64,000 nt of DNA from RYN-230 sp963841695 (GCA_963841695.1 CAWJDQ010000015.1:372001-436000); one strand, 5' to 3'. Positions 1 through 10,540 are shown, counted from the first letter of the stretch. Notes: a model not told the origin generated them from the letters alone. Program-made: numbers and translations.

Positions 1-1153
1 TGACCATCCGCTCGACCAGGTACACGCCCTCGGCGATCCGGAACGAGCAGGAGTAGGCCACCCCGCCGGGGGCCTTGTTCGTGTAGACCCCGGTGACCTC
101 GCAGTACGCGGCCTGCAGGTCGTAGGACCCGGTGAAGATGTGGAAGAACCCGGCCGGGTACTTGCTGGGCTGCGCGGACCCGTTGAACGCGCCGTGGTCG
201 GCCAGCACCCGGGCCCGCAGGGCGAGGATCCGCCCATCCCGGGTCGCGGCGATCTCACCGTGCATGTGGTAGTCGCGGGCGAACGCGGTGGACATCAGGT
301 TCTCCGACCGGTCCTCGACCCACTTCACCGGCTGGCCGGTGATGATGCTGCCGACCACCGCGCACAGGTAGCCCGGGTACACCGGGACCTTGTTGCCGAA
401 CCCGCCGCCGATGTCCGGGGAGACGACCCGGATCTTGTGCTCGGGCAGCCCGGCCACCAGCGCGTACAGGGTGCGGTGCGCGTGCGGCGCCTGGGTGGTG
501 GCCCACACGGTGAGCTTCCCGGTGACCGGGTCCATCTCGGCCACCGCGCCGCAGGTCTCCAGCGGCGCGGGATGCGAGCGGGGGTACAGCATGTCCTGGG
601 TGACCACGACGTCGGCGGCGGCGAACGCGGCGTCGGTGGCGCCCTGGTCGCCGGCCGACCAGTCGAAGATGTGGTTGTCCTGCTGGCCGGCCACGTCGTC
701 GCGGATCACCGGGGCGCCCTGGTCCAGCGCCCGGGTCGCGTCCACGACCACCGGCAGCGGCTCGTACTCCACGGCGATCAGCTCGAGCGCGTCCCGGGCG
801 GAGTAGCGGTCCTCGGCCACGACGAACGCCACCTCCTGGCCCTGGAACCGGACCTTGTCGGTGGCCAGCACGGCCTGGACGTCGCGGGACAGGGTGGGCA
901 TCCAGGCCAGCTTCCGCTGCTCCAGCATCTCGCCGGTGATGACGGCCCGGACCCGCGGGTGGGCCAGCGCCGCGGCGGTGTCCATGCTCACGATGCGGGC
1001 GTGTGCCAGCGGGCTGCGCAGGATCGCGCCGTACAGCATCCCGGGCCGCTGGATGTCGTCCACGAACGTGCCCTGGCCGCGCAGGAACCGGGCGTCTTCC
1101 TTGCGCCGGACCGGGCCGTAGGCGCCGTCGGGGGCCGGCTCGGCTGCGCTCAT
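1..1153 (-). CDS. coxL: Aerobic CO dehydrogenase large subunit, first copy (partial)
   Basis: This is the molybdopterin-binding subunit that would oxidise CO to CO2 at a Mo/Cu centre. Only the first 384 codons are in the window; the gene runs off the left edge. Its N-terminus (GPVRRKEDARFLRGQGTFVD) and the motif DIGGGFGNKVPVYPGY match the second copy at 5782-8169 closely. Near residue 369 it has AYSCSFR, the Cys-containing loop of form I CO dehydrogenases (AYxCSFR), not the AYxGAGR of form II. The serine in place of the usual arginine is unusual. The ATG at 1153 overlaps the coxS stop as ATGA, so translation is probably coupled. Family assignment is firm; CO as the true substrate is inferred from the loop. 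Confidence 0.93.
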   Translation of the reverse strand, partial: MSAAEPAPDGAYGPVRRKEDARFLRGQGTFVDDIQRPGMLYGAILRSPLAHARIVSMDTAAALAHPRVRAVITGEMLEQRKLAWMPTLSRDVQAVLATDKVRFQGQEVAFVVAEDRYSARDALELIAVEYEPLPVVVDATRALDQGAPVIRDDVAGQQDNHIFDWSAGDQGATDAAFAAADVVVTQDMLYPRSHPAPLETCGAVAEMDPVTGKLTVWATTQAPHAHRTLYALVAGLPEHKIRVVSPDIGGGFGNKVPVYPGYLCAVVGSIITGQPVKWVEDRSENLMSTAFARDYHMHGEIAATRDGRILALRARVLADHGAFNGSAQPSKYPAGFFHIFTGSYDLQAAYCEVTGVYTNKAPGGVAYSCSFRIAEGVYLVERMV

Positions 1154-1701
1154 CGTCGCTCCCCAGGCTGGGCGGCCCCGCTGGTCTCGTCCCGGCCGGC
1201 CCCGTGCTGGGCGGCCCCGTGCTGGCTGGCCTCATGCTGGCTGGCCTCGTACTCGCCAGCCCAGCGGACCGCCCGCACGATGTTCTCGTACCCGGTGCAC
1301 CGGCACAGCTGACCGGACAGTGCCTCGCGGATCTCGTCCGGGGACGGATCCGGGTCGTGGTCCAGCAGCCACCGGGCGGTCATCATCATGCCCGGCGTGC
1401 AGAACCCGCACTGCAGCCCGTGGCACTCCGCGAATCCCTGCTGGACCGGGTCCAGCTGGCCACCGCGGGCCAGGTCCTCGACCGTCCGCACCCGGCGCCC
1501 GTCGGCCATGGCCGCCAGCACCGTGCACGACTTCACCGGGGTCTCGTCCAGCCAGACCACGCAGGCCCCGCAGTTGGACGTGTCGCATCCCCAGTGGGAG
1601 CCGGTCAGGCCGAGGTCATCGCGGAGGAAATGGATGAGCAGCAGCCGGGCCTCCACATCCCTGGTGTGGCTGACCCCGTTCACGGTCATCGTTATCTGCA
1701 T
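1150..1701 (-). CDS. coxS: CO dehydrogenase small iron-sulfur subunit, first copy
   Basis: The 183-residue protein carries two [2Fe-2S] clusters that pass electrons from the Mo site to FAD. The plant-type ferredoxin cysteines are C39, C44, C47 and C59 (GCDTSNCGAC). The second cluster uses C98, C101, C133 and C135 (QCGFCTPG, LCRCTGY). Family members usually end near residue 160. This one has a Gln/His/Ala-rich tail made of five-residue repeats (EASQH, GAAQH), encoded by four 15-bp repeats. The start overlaps the end of coxM by 10 bp, and the stop overlaps the coxL start. The order M-S-L is the classical one. Confidence 0.95.
   Translation of the reverse strand: MQITMTVNGVSHTRDVEARLLLIHFLRDDLGLTGSHWGCDTSNCGACVVWLDETPVKSCTVLAAMADGRRVRTVEDLARGGQLDPVQQGFAECHGLQCGFCTPGMMMTARWLLDHDPDPSPDEIREALSGQLCRCTGYENIVRAVRWAGEYEASQHEASQHGAAQHGAGRDETSGAAQPGERR
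1198..1257. repeat. Four 15-bp tandem repeats in the coxS tail
   Basis: Four near-identical 15-mers (GGCCCCGTGCTGGGC type) run end to end and encode the His/Gln-rich tail of coxS as five-codon units. The reading frame is kept, so copy number could vary without breaking the gene. Confidence 0.85.
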
Positions 1702-2702
1702 ATCGTCGCGGGCCCGTCAGGCTGCCCGACCCGCGCCAGCGCGCGGCGCAGCGACCGGATGGTGAGCTCGCGGGCCAGGTGGCGCTTGTAGTCGGCCGGC
1801 CCGCGCTGGTCGGACACCGGGCGGCAGGAGGCGGCGGCCAGGTCGCCGGCCCGGGCGAAGCTCTCCTCGGTGGCCGGGGCGCCGCGCAGGAACTCCTCGG
1901 CCTCGGCCGCGGCGAAGTGCGGCGCGCCCACCGCGGTCAGCCCGATGCCGGCGTCAGCGATGGTCCCGCCGTCCCGCCCGCCCCCGTCCCGCCCGCCCCC
2001 GTCCGGGCCGGCGCCGTCCAGCCACAGGGCCGACCCGGCCGCGCCCACCGGCCAGTCGCCGGCCCGGCGGCCCACCTTCTCGTACGCGCTCCCGCCGCCG
2101 GGCCGGATGGCGATCCGGATCTCGGTCAGGATCTCGCCCGGCGCGACCACGGTCTCGTACGGCCCGGTGTGGAAGTCCCGGGCCGGTACCGTCCGGGTCC
2201 CCCCGGGGTGCGCGATGACCATCGTCGCCTTGAGCGCGGCGAAGGCGGCCGACAGGTCCTCGGACGGGTCGGCCTGGCAGAGCGAGCCGCCGACCGTGCC
2301 CCAGTTCCGCACCACCGGGTCAGCGATCACCCGCTCGGCGTCGTGCAGGATCGCGAAATGCCGGGCGGCCCCGGGCGAGTCGAGCAGCTGCGCGTGCCTG
2401 GTCAGCGCCCCGATCCGCAGCTCGGTGCTGACCCGGGGGGGCGACCCCCCGGAGCCCCCGGCTCGCCGCTCCGCGCCGAGGACGGCGGAGCCGTCCGGGC
2501 CGGTGACCGTGAGATAGGACAGCTCACTGAGGCCGTTGATGTCGATCAGCGTCTCCGGCTGGGCCAGCCGCAGTTTCATCATCGGGATCAGGCTGTGCCC
2601 GCCCGCGAGGATCCGCGCCTCGGGACCGAACCGGGCCAGCAGGGCGAGGGCGTGCGCGACGCTGGTGGCCTTCTCGTACTCGACGTAGGCCGGCACCTGC
2701 AT
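1692..2702 (-). CDS. coxM: CO dehydrogenase FAD-binding medium subunit, first copy
   Basis: This 336-residue flavoprotein subunit takes electrons from CoxS and passes them to the respiratory chain. The first FAD motif is AGGHSLIPMMKLR near residues 34-46. The second is GTVGGSLCQADPSED in the middle of the protein. The C-terminal CO dehydrogenase flavoprotein domain follows (GPADYKRHLARELTIRSLRRAL). A Gly/Asp/Arg-rich insert (GGGRDGGGRDGG) encoded by short repeats lies between the two domains. It is the first gene of the leftward coxMSL operon and is divergent from the LysR gene. The start at 2702 is immediately before the conserved VPAYVEYEKATSV segment. Confidence 0.95.
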   Translation of the reverse strand: MQVPAYVEYEKATSVAHALALLARFGPEARILAGGHSLIPMMKLRLAQPETLIDINGLSELSYLTVTGPDGSAVLGAERRAGGSGGSPPRVSTELRIGALTRHAQLLDSPGAARHFAILHDAERVIADPVVRNWGTVGGSLCQADPSEDLSAAFAALKATMVIAHPGGTRTVPARDFHTGPYETVVAPGEILTEIRIAIRPGGGSAYEKVGRRAGDWPVGAAGSALWLDGAGPDGGGRDGGGRDGGTIADAGIGLTAVGAPHFAAAEAEEFLRGAPATEESFARAGDLAAASCRPVSDQRGPADYKRHLARELTIRSLRRALARVGQPDGPATICR

Positions 2703-2760
2703 ACGCGCTCCCTCGGGTCACCGTTGTCTGCGAGTGTACGAGTGGGCCTGGCCAGCGGTA

Positions 2761-2776
2761 ATAATCAGAAGGTTAT
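2761..2776. promoter_or_regulatory. Candidate LysR operator between coxM and the regulator
   Basis: ATAATCAGAAGGTTAT is an imperfect inverted repeat (ATAATC/GGTTAT) with the interrupted AT-rich dyad shape of LysR-type sites. It is the only clearly AT-rich dyad in the 146-bp divergent spacer, so it could serve both the coxMSL operon and lysR. Binding is inference. Confidence 0.45.
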
Positions 2777-2848
2777 GAGCGATATCCAGAACCGGCGAGG
2801 GCGCCGGGGCGGTCAGGGCCGGGCGGGCGGCCGGGGCGGGCCGGATCG

Positions 2849-3796
2849 ATGACCCTGACCCAGCTCAACGCGTTCGTGCTGGTCGCCCGGCTGGGCTCGG
2901 TGACCTCCGCCGCGAACGCGCTCGGCGTCAGCGAGTCCGCGGTCTCCCAGGCCCTGACCGCCCTCCGCCAGCACCTCGGCGACCAGCTGGTCAGCCGCGG
3001 CCCCAGCGGGATGACGCTGACCGCGGGCGGTTCCCGGCTGCTGGCCACCGCCTCGCAGATCGTGGTGCTCGGCGCCGAGGCGCACGCGGCGGTCCGGGCC
3101 GCCCAGGGCGCGCCGGAGCAGCTGCGCGTGGTGGCCTCGCCTACCTTCGCCGAGTTCGTGGCCAGCCCGCTGACCGAGGCGTTCCGGCGGCGCTTCGCCG
3201 GGCCGCTCGAGGTGTCCGCCGGGGTGGCCGTGACCCACGAGATGGCGGTGCTGGTCGGCAACCGGCTGGCTGACGTGGCCATCGGCCCCCGCGTGTCCGG
3301 TGACCCGGGCCTGCCGGTGGTGAGCGAGCCGATCTTCCGGTACCGCCTGGTGGTGGTGGCCGCCGGGCAGTCGCGGCTGCGCGGCAGCCCGCAGCAATGG
3401 CGGTGGCTGGTGGACCCGTCCGGCACCGACCCGGGCAGTGACACGGGCCAGCTGCTCGCGGCGCTGCGGATCCCCGAGGACATGATCGGCGTGTTCCCCA
3501 ACCAGACCGCCGCGTGGGCCGCGGCCGCCGACGGGGCCGGGGTCGCGCCGGCCGTCGAGCATCTGGTCACCCAGCAGCTGCGCCGGGGCGAGCTGTCCCT
3601 GGTCGACCTGCCGGGCACGCCGGTGGACGGATGCTGGCACGTGACCCTGCTGGAACGCCAGCACCGGAGCACGGTGGCCAGCGCGCTGCGCCGCTTCCTG
3701 ACCACGCCGGAGGCCATGCAGCTGATGCGCGCGCCCACGGCCGGGGTTCCGCCGTCGCGGTTCCGGCCGCCGGTCTACGTGACGATCTGGAGCTAG
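2849..3796 (+). CDS. LysR-family transcriptional regulator of the cox region
   Basis: This 315-residue protein is a standard LysR-type regulator. An N-terminal winged helix-turn-helix occupies about residues 1-60 (LNAFVLVARLGSVTSAANAL, SESAVSQALTALRQHL). A periplasmic-binding-protein-like effector domain fills the rest. It sits between two coxMSL sets, transcribed away from the first and toward the second, so it is the obvious candidate to control one or both. Neither the effector nor the sign of regulation can be read from the sequence. The ATG overlaps the stop of a 25-codon frame that begins at 2775. No good ribosome binding site stands directly before 2849, so coupling to that short frame is possible. 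Confidence 0.9.
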   Translation: MTLTQLNAFVLVARLGSVTSAANALGVSESAVSQALTALRQHLGDQLVSRGPSGMTLTAGGSRLLATASQIVVLGAEAHAAVRAAQGAPEQLRVVASPTFAEFVASPLTEAFRRRFAGPLEVSAGVAVTHEMAVLVGNRLADVAIGPRVSGDPGLPVVSEPIFRYRLVVVAAGQSRLRGSPQQWRWLVDPSGTDPGSDTGQLLAALRIPEDMIGVFPNQTAAWAAAADGAGVAPAVEHLVTQQLRRGELSLVDLPGTPVDGCWHVTLLERQHRSTVASALRRFLTTPEAMQLMRAPTAGVPPSRFRPPVYVTIWS

Positions 3797-3800
3797 GCCG

Positions 3801-3816
3801 CCTGTCCGGACAGGTC
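3801..3816. promoter_or_regulatory. Palindrome copy 1 (CCTGTCCGGACAGG)
   Basis: A perfect 14-bp palindrome starts five bases after the LysR stop. Its core GTCCGGACAGG recurs at 4322-4332, just before the second coxM. Two copies bracketing one short gene suggest an operator for the rightward cox operon. The protein that binds is unknown. AT-rich sequence that could hold a promoter (around 3838-3862) follows. Confidence 0.4.
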
Positions 3817-3946
3817 TGGGCCGGGCCGGCGGGCCGAGTTAAGCAAGCACTTATTCACGTATTGCGCGCGCCTGGCCGGCGGGCGGATCATGTGGCTCAC
3901 CTCACAGAGGCATGCATGCCCGCCAATCCAGAGTGGGAGTGGCCTG

Positions 3947-4294
3947 ATGCGGATGGAATCCGATGGGCATAGCCGGGGTAACCCGCGCCTGTACGAACTG
4001 GTCGAGAACGCACCGAAAGAGGGCAAGAGCCCCACGGTGTGGGCCTGGCCGCAGCTCATCGACTACCTGAAGATCGCGGGCCAGCCGGTGGCCGGCCCGT
4101 GGCCGCCGCACCAGCAGCCGCGCCCCGATCCGGAGGAGGACACCCTCCCCGTCGCGGTGGCTGATCCGGAAAATTCTCCGCAACGAGGCCCGGTCCGGCC
4201 CGCTGGCACCACCATCGGGGCCTCGGATGGCGGTACTCCCGCCGCCGGTACCGGGGCCGGCCCTTCCGCCAGCACCGCCGGCGACGACGACTGA
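3947..4294 (+). CDS. Small protein of unknown function leading the rightward cox operon
   Basis: The predicted protein has 115 residues. A ribosome binding site, GGGAG, stands seven bases before the ATG at 3947. The first half looks like a folded segment (RLYELVENAPKEGKSPTVWA, then WPQLIDYLKIAG). The second half is Pro/Ala/Gly-rich and probably disordered, ending in GDDD. It lies 54 bp before the second coxM on the same strand and is likely co-transcribed. The W-x-W segment faintly recalls the N-terminal part of gentisate-dioxygenase-type cupins, but no cupin barrel follows. No function is assigned. Confidence 0.55.
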   Translation: MRMESDGHSRGNPRLYELVENAPKEGKSPTVWAWPQLIDYLKIAGQPVAGPWPPHQQPRPDPEEDTLPVAVADPENSPQRGPVRPAGTTIGASDGGTPAAGTGAGPSASTAGDDD

Positions 4295-4320
4295 CCCACG
4301 ACCGGGCGTCCGGGGCAGTG

Positions 4321-4335
4321 CCGTCCGGACAGGAC
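4321..4335. promoter_or_regulatory. Palindrome copy 2 just upstream of the second coxM
   Basis: CCGTCCGGACAGGAC repeats the core of the palindrome at 3801 and ends four bases before the GGAGG ribosome binding site of coxM. A protein bound here, or a small RNA hairpin, could affect initiation. The role is inferred from the repetition only. Confidence 0.4.
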
Positions 4336-4348
4336 ACTGGAGGATCGG

Positions 4349-5251
4349 ATGTACCCGTCTCGGTTCCGTTACGAGGCACCGCGCTCCCTCGACGAGGCCA
4401 TCGCCACGCTGCGCGACGGCGGGGACTACGCCAAGGTGCTGGCCGGCGGCCAGAGCCTGGTCCCGCTGATGAAGCTGCGTTTCGCCTCGCCGGAGCTCGT
4501 GGTGGACATCAACAACCTGCCCGGCCTGGACTACCACCGCGCCGACCCGGACGGGACGCTGCGGATCGGCGCGCTGTGCCGGCACGCCGACCTGGAACGC
4601 TCGGCCCTGCTCAAGTCCTCGCAGCCGACCATGGCCGCGGCCGCGCCGCTGATCGCCGACCCGATCGTGCGCAGCCGGGGCACGCTGGTGGGCTCGCTCT
4701 GCCACGCCGACCCGCAGGGTGACTGGGCGTCGGTGGTGACCGCGCTGGGCGGGTCCGTGGTGGCCCAGGGACCGCGCGGCCGGCGCACGATCCCGGTGGC
4801 CGACTTCGTCACCGGGCCGTTCGAGAACGTCCTGGAGCCCGACGAGATCGCGGTGGAGGCGGTCATCCCGGCCGCGGCCGGCGCCCGCTCGGGCGGGTAC
4901 CTCAAGCTGGAACGCCGGGTCGGCGACTTCGCCACGGTCGGGGTGGCGGTGGCCCTGGAGACTTCCGGCGGCCCGGGCCAGGACGGCACCGTGACCAGGG
5001 CCGGGATCGCGCTCACCGGGGTGGGCGGCTCCACGATCGCGGCCACCGAGGCGGCCCGCGCGCTGACCGGCCAGCCGCTCACCGCGCAGACCATCGAGGC
5101 GGCCGCCGGGCTGGCCGCGGAGGCCGCGCATCCCCGGACCGACCACCGCGGCAGCGCGGACTACAAGCGGCACATGGTGCACACGTTCGTCACCCGCATC
5201 CTGAGCCGGGGCGACACCGGCCAAGCCGGCACCGCGGAAAGGGCAGCCTGA
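4349..5251 (+). CDS. coxM: CO dehydrogenase FAD-binding medium subunit, second copy
   Basis: The 300-residue flavoprotein subunit begins MYPSRFRYEAPRSLDEAIAT. The FAD motif AGGQSLVPLMKLR is at residues 32-44. The second motif, GTLVGSLCHADPQGD, lies near residues 110-124. The C-terminal flavoprotein domain ends in GSADYKRHMVHTFVTRIL. A strong GGAGG lies six bases before the ATG. It lacks the low-complexity insert seen in the first copy and is about the usual length for the family. The coxS start follows one base after its stop, so coxM-S-L are one transcript. Confidence 0.96.
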   Translation: MYPSRFRYEAPRSLDEAIATLRDGGDYAKVLAGGQSLVPLMKLRFASPELVVDINNLPGLDYHRADPDGTLRIGALCRHADLERSALLKSSQPTMAAAAPLIADPIVRSRGTLVGSLCHADPQGDWASVVTALGGSVVAQGPRGRRTIPVADFVTGPFENVLEPDEIAVEAVIPAAAGARSGGYLKLERRVGDFATVGVAVALETSGGPGQDGTVTRAGIALTGVGGSTIAATEAARALTGQPLTAQTIEAAAGLAAEAAHPRTDHRGSADYKRHMVHTFVTRILSRGDTGQAGTAERAA

Positions 5252-5252
5252 C

Positions 5253-5777
<525 letters not shown>

Positions 5778-5781
5778 CGCC

Positions 5782-8169
<2,388 letters not shown>

Positions 8170-8196
8170 ATGCGGGCGGACTGGAGGGAGTTGGCG

Positions 8197-9162
8197 ATGC
8201 ACAGTTTCGATGTGCTGGAGGAGGCCGGCGAGCTGACCCGGCGGGGCCAGCCGTTCGCGCTGGCCACCGTGGTCTGGCGGCAGGGCCCGTCCTCGGGCCA
8301 GCAGGGCTCCCGCGCGATCATCACCGCCGGGGGGGACCTGCACGGCTGGATCGGCGGGGCGTGCGCGGAGCCGGTGGTGATCCGCGAGGCCCGGGAGGTG
8401 ATCACCGAGGGCACGCCGCGGCTGCTGCTGCTCGGCACCCCAGAGCAGTTTGCCAGCCGGGCCCAGGCCGGGGCGGCCATGCCGGACGGGATGACGTTCG
8501 TGCCGATCGCCTGCCAGAGCGAGGGCGCGCTGGAGGTCTACATCGAGCCGGTGCTGCCCGCGCCGCACCTGGTGATCGTGGGGCGGTCGCCCATGGTGGC
8601 GACGCTGGCCGACCTGTCCCGGGCGCTGGGCTGGCGCACCACGGTGCTGGACCGCGGGGCGTTCTCCGCGTCCGACGCGGACGAGAGCTCGATGGTGGTC
8701 GTGGCCACCCAGGGCCACGGCGACGAGGAGGCCGTCGAGCAGGCGGCCGCGGCCCGGCCCGCCTACCTGGGCCTGGTCGGGTCGGCCAAGCGGGGTGCCG
8801 CGGTCCTCGGCTACCTCCAGGACCGGGGCGTGCCGCAGCAGCAGCTCGACCGGGTGCGCGTGCCCGCGGGCCTGGACCTGGGCCGGACGTCGCACCGGGA
8901 GATCGCGGTCGCGATCCTGGCCGAACTGGTCCAGCTGCGCGCGTCCGGCGGTCTGCTGGCCGCGGGCCGCGGGCTGGCGGGGCGCCCGGCTGCCGAGCAG
9001 GGGCCAGCCGAGGTGACCGACCCGGTGTGCGGGATGACCGTGACCGCGGACGCGTCCAGCTACCCGCTGGAGCACGAGGGCCAGACCTACTACTTCTGCT
9101 GCGCCGGCTGCCGCCGGTCGTTCCAGGAGAACCCGGCGGCGCAGAAGGAGAGCCGATGCTGA
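8197..9162 (+). CDS. XdhC/CoxF-family maturation protein fused to a YHS domain
   Basis: The protein has about 321 residues. Residues 1-60 form the XdhC/CoxI N-terminal domain (FALATVVWRQGPSSGQQGSR). A Rossmann-like XdhC C-terminal domain follows (APHLVIVGRSPMVATLADLS, then YLGLVGSAKRGAAVLGYL). The last 45 residues are a YHS domain (DPVCGMTV, YYFCCAGCRRSF) with cysteines suited to binding metal. XdhC proteins hand the sulfurated molybdenum cofactor to their enzyme, and CoxF is the homologue in cox clusters. The start at 8197 is chosen because GGAGGGAG stands six bases before it; an in-frame ATG at 8170 directly after the coxL stop lacks such a site. The metal-binding tail might serve copper or sulfur delivery, which is inference. 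Confidence 0.88.
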   Translation: MHSFDVLEEAGELTRRGQPFALATVVWRQGPSSGQQGSRAIITAGGDLHGWIGGACAEPVVIREAREVITEGTPRLLLLGTPEQFASRAQAGAAMPDGMTFVPIACQSEGALEVYIEPVLPAPHLVIVGRSPMVATLADLSRALGWRTTVLDRGAFSASDADESSMVVVATQGHGDEEAVEQAAAARPAYLGLVGSAKRGAAVLGYLQDRGVPQQQLDRVRVPAGLDLGRTSHREIAVAILAELVQLRASGGLLAAGRGLAGRPAAEQGPAEVTDPVCGMTVTADASSYPLEHEGQTYYFCCAGCRRSFQENPAAQKESRC

Positions 9163-9743
9163 TCACCAACGACTTCGAGGTCGCCCAGCCGGTCGAGAAG
9201 GTCTGGACGTTCTTCGGGGACATCCCGCAGGTGGCCACCTGCCTGCCCGGCGCGGAGCTGACCGAGGACCTGGGCGGCGAGAAGTACAAGGGCCGGGTGG
9301 CCATCCGGATGGGCCCGGTGCGGCTGCAGTTCGCCGGTACCGCGGAGATCGCCGAACGGGACGACGCCGCCAAGCGGCTGGTCCTCAACGCGGCCGGGGC
9401 CGAGGCCAAGGGCCGCGGCCAGGCCAGCATGGTGGTCACCGCGACGCTGGCCCGCTCCGGCCGCGGCACCAGGGTCAACGTGGCCCAGGACCTCCAGCTG
9501 TCCGGCGCGGCCGCCCAGTACGGCCGGGGCATGATCTCCGACGTCTCGTCGGTGCTGATGCGGGACTTCGCCGCCACCATGCAGGACCGGATCGAGCGGG
9601 TCGAGCGCGGTGAGTCCGCCGAGCAGATCGCCGCCTCCGGCACCAGTTCGGCCAGCGGCCTGGCTCTCGGGCTGCGGGCCGCGGTCATGGCGCTGACCCG
9701 GGTGTTCCGCCGTTTCTTCGTCCCCTACCAGGCCGCGAGCTGA
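9156..9743 (+). CDS. coxG: CoxG, SRPBCC-fold CO dehydrogenase accessory protein
   Basis: The protein has 195 residues. Residues 1-145 fit the CoxG/SRPBCC hydrophobic-cavity family (MLITNDFEVAQPVEKVWTFF, then CLPGAELTEDL and KGRVAIRMGPV). A basic, amphipathic tail follows (ALTRVFRRFFVPYQAAS) that may touch the membrane. CoxG homologues have been linked to membrane attachment of CO dehydrogenase and to its quinone partner. The ATG overlaps the end of the preceding gene by seven bases and has AAGGAG before it. It leads straight into five small membrane-protein genes, which strengthens the link to membrane docking. Confidence 0.92.
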   Translation: MLITNDFEVAQPVEKVWTFFGDIPQVATCLPGAELTEDLGGEKYKGRVAIRMGPVRLQFAGTAEIAERDDAAKRLVLNAAGAEAKGRGQASMVVTATLARSGRGTRVNVAQDLQLSGAAAQYGRGMISDVSSVLMRDFAATMQDRIERVERGESAEQIAASGTSSASGLALGLRAAVMALTRVFRRFFVPYQAAS

Positions 9744-9756
9744 GAAGGAGCCCGTC

Positions 9757-10011
9757 ATGGTTTTGTGGTGGATCGGCAACGCAGTGCTGCTCGTCGTGGT
9801 GCTGCCGGTCGTGATCTTCCTGCTGAACCGGGTGCTCGCCGCCCTGGAACGGATCCGGGGCGCCGCCGACCAGATCCTGGCCGGGGGAGTCGAGCTCATC
9901 GGCGAACTGCAGTGCGTGCCGGAGGGCCTGGCCCAGACCGACGCCACGGTCGGCGAGGTAGCCGTGGGTGCGGTCCGGTACGCCGGCTCGGTCGCGAAAC
10001 TTCTCGGTTAG
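9757..10011 (+). CDS. Small one-helix membrane protein, cox module member 1
   Basis: The 84-residue protein has one N-terminal membrane helix (about residues 4-23, WWIGNAVLLVVVLPVVIFLL). A soluble tail rich in Ala, Val and Glu follows (LERIRGAADQILAGGVELIG) and should be helical. GAAGGAG lies ahead of the ATG. Its tail aligns with the next protein (L-x-RIRG-ADQI-GGV against LRAIRATLVATTGGV), so the two look like paralogues. It is the first of five in a row directly after coxG. No family name is recognised. Confidence 0.8.
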   Translation: MVLWWIGNAVLLVVVLPVVIFLLNRVLAALERIRGAADQILAGGVELIGELQCVPEGLAQTDATVGEVAVGAVRYAGSVAKLLG

Positions 10012-10021
10012 GAGACAGCCA

Positions 10022-10249
10022 ATGCCAGCAGCAGCCTGGGGGACCATCATCATCGCCGCGCTGATCATCGCGTTCACCGCGATCGGCCTGCTGCGGGTGA
10101 TCTTCCACTTGCGGGCGATCCGGGCCACGCTCGTGGCGACCACCGGCGGGGTGCAGGCGGTCGCCCAGCTCACCAGCCCGGTACCGCCCCGGCTGACGTC
10201 GGTCAACGCGAGCCTCAAGCCGGTTCGTGACTTCTGCGAGACGGTGTGA
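10022..10249 (+). CDS. Small one-helix membrane protein, cox module member 2
   Basis: The 75-residue protein has one membrane helix at about residues 6-27 (WGTIIIAALIIAFTAIGLL). A short tail of the same type as member 1 follows (HLRAIRATLVATTGGVQAVA). The ATG at 10022 has TTAGGAGA before it; an in-frame upstream start inside member 1 is rejected. The gap to member 1 is ten bases, so the genes share a transcript. Function unknown; membership of the cox operon is inferred from spacing. Confidence 0.8.
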   Translation: MPAAAWGTIIIAALIIAFTAIGLLRVIFHLRAIRATLVATTGGVQAVAQLTSPVPPRLTSVNASLKPVRDFCETV

Positions 10250-10259
10250 GGAGCTACTG

Positions 10260-10538
10260 ATGGAAATACACGGCATGGTCCTGGCCGCCGGGACGTCCAC
10301 GACCGGCTGGGTGATCGGCTACACCATCGGCATCGTCGTCGTCCTGGTGGTGGTGGCGCTGGTGGTGCCGATCCTGCTGCTGGCCCGGGCGATCGGCAAC
10401 GAGGCACCCAAGATCAACGACGCGCTGGCCGAGGCGGTCACCAACACCGCGCCGCTGGGTGCGCTGCGCACCACGATCGAGCACGCCACCATCATCATCG
10501 GCGGCCTGCAGCGCGGCCGCGCCCGGCTGGGAGGGTGA
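10260..10538 (+). CDS. Small one-helix membrane protein, cox module member 3
   Basis: The 92-residue protein has a strongly hydrophobic helix at about residues 17-43 (VIGYTIGIVVVLVVVALVVP). A tail follows with DALAEAVTNTAPLGALRTTI. It pairs with member 4: both begin with a short polar N-terminus containing a T-x-WV motif, followed by VVVL and later an A-x-NTA motif and GLQ. GAGGAG precedes the ATG. Its stop overlaps the Shine-Dalgarno region of the next gene, so translation may be coupled. Confidence 0.8.
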   Translation: MEIHGMVLAAGTSTTGWVIGYTIGIVVVLVVVALVVPILLLARAIGNEAPKINDALAEAVTNTAPLGALRTTIEHATIIIGGLQRGRARLGG

Positions 10539-10540
10539 CG

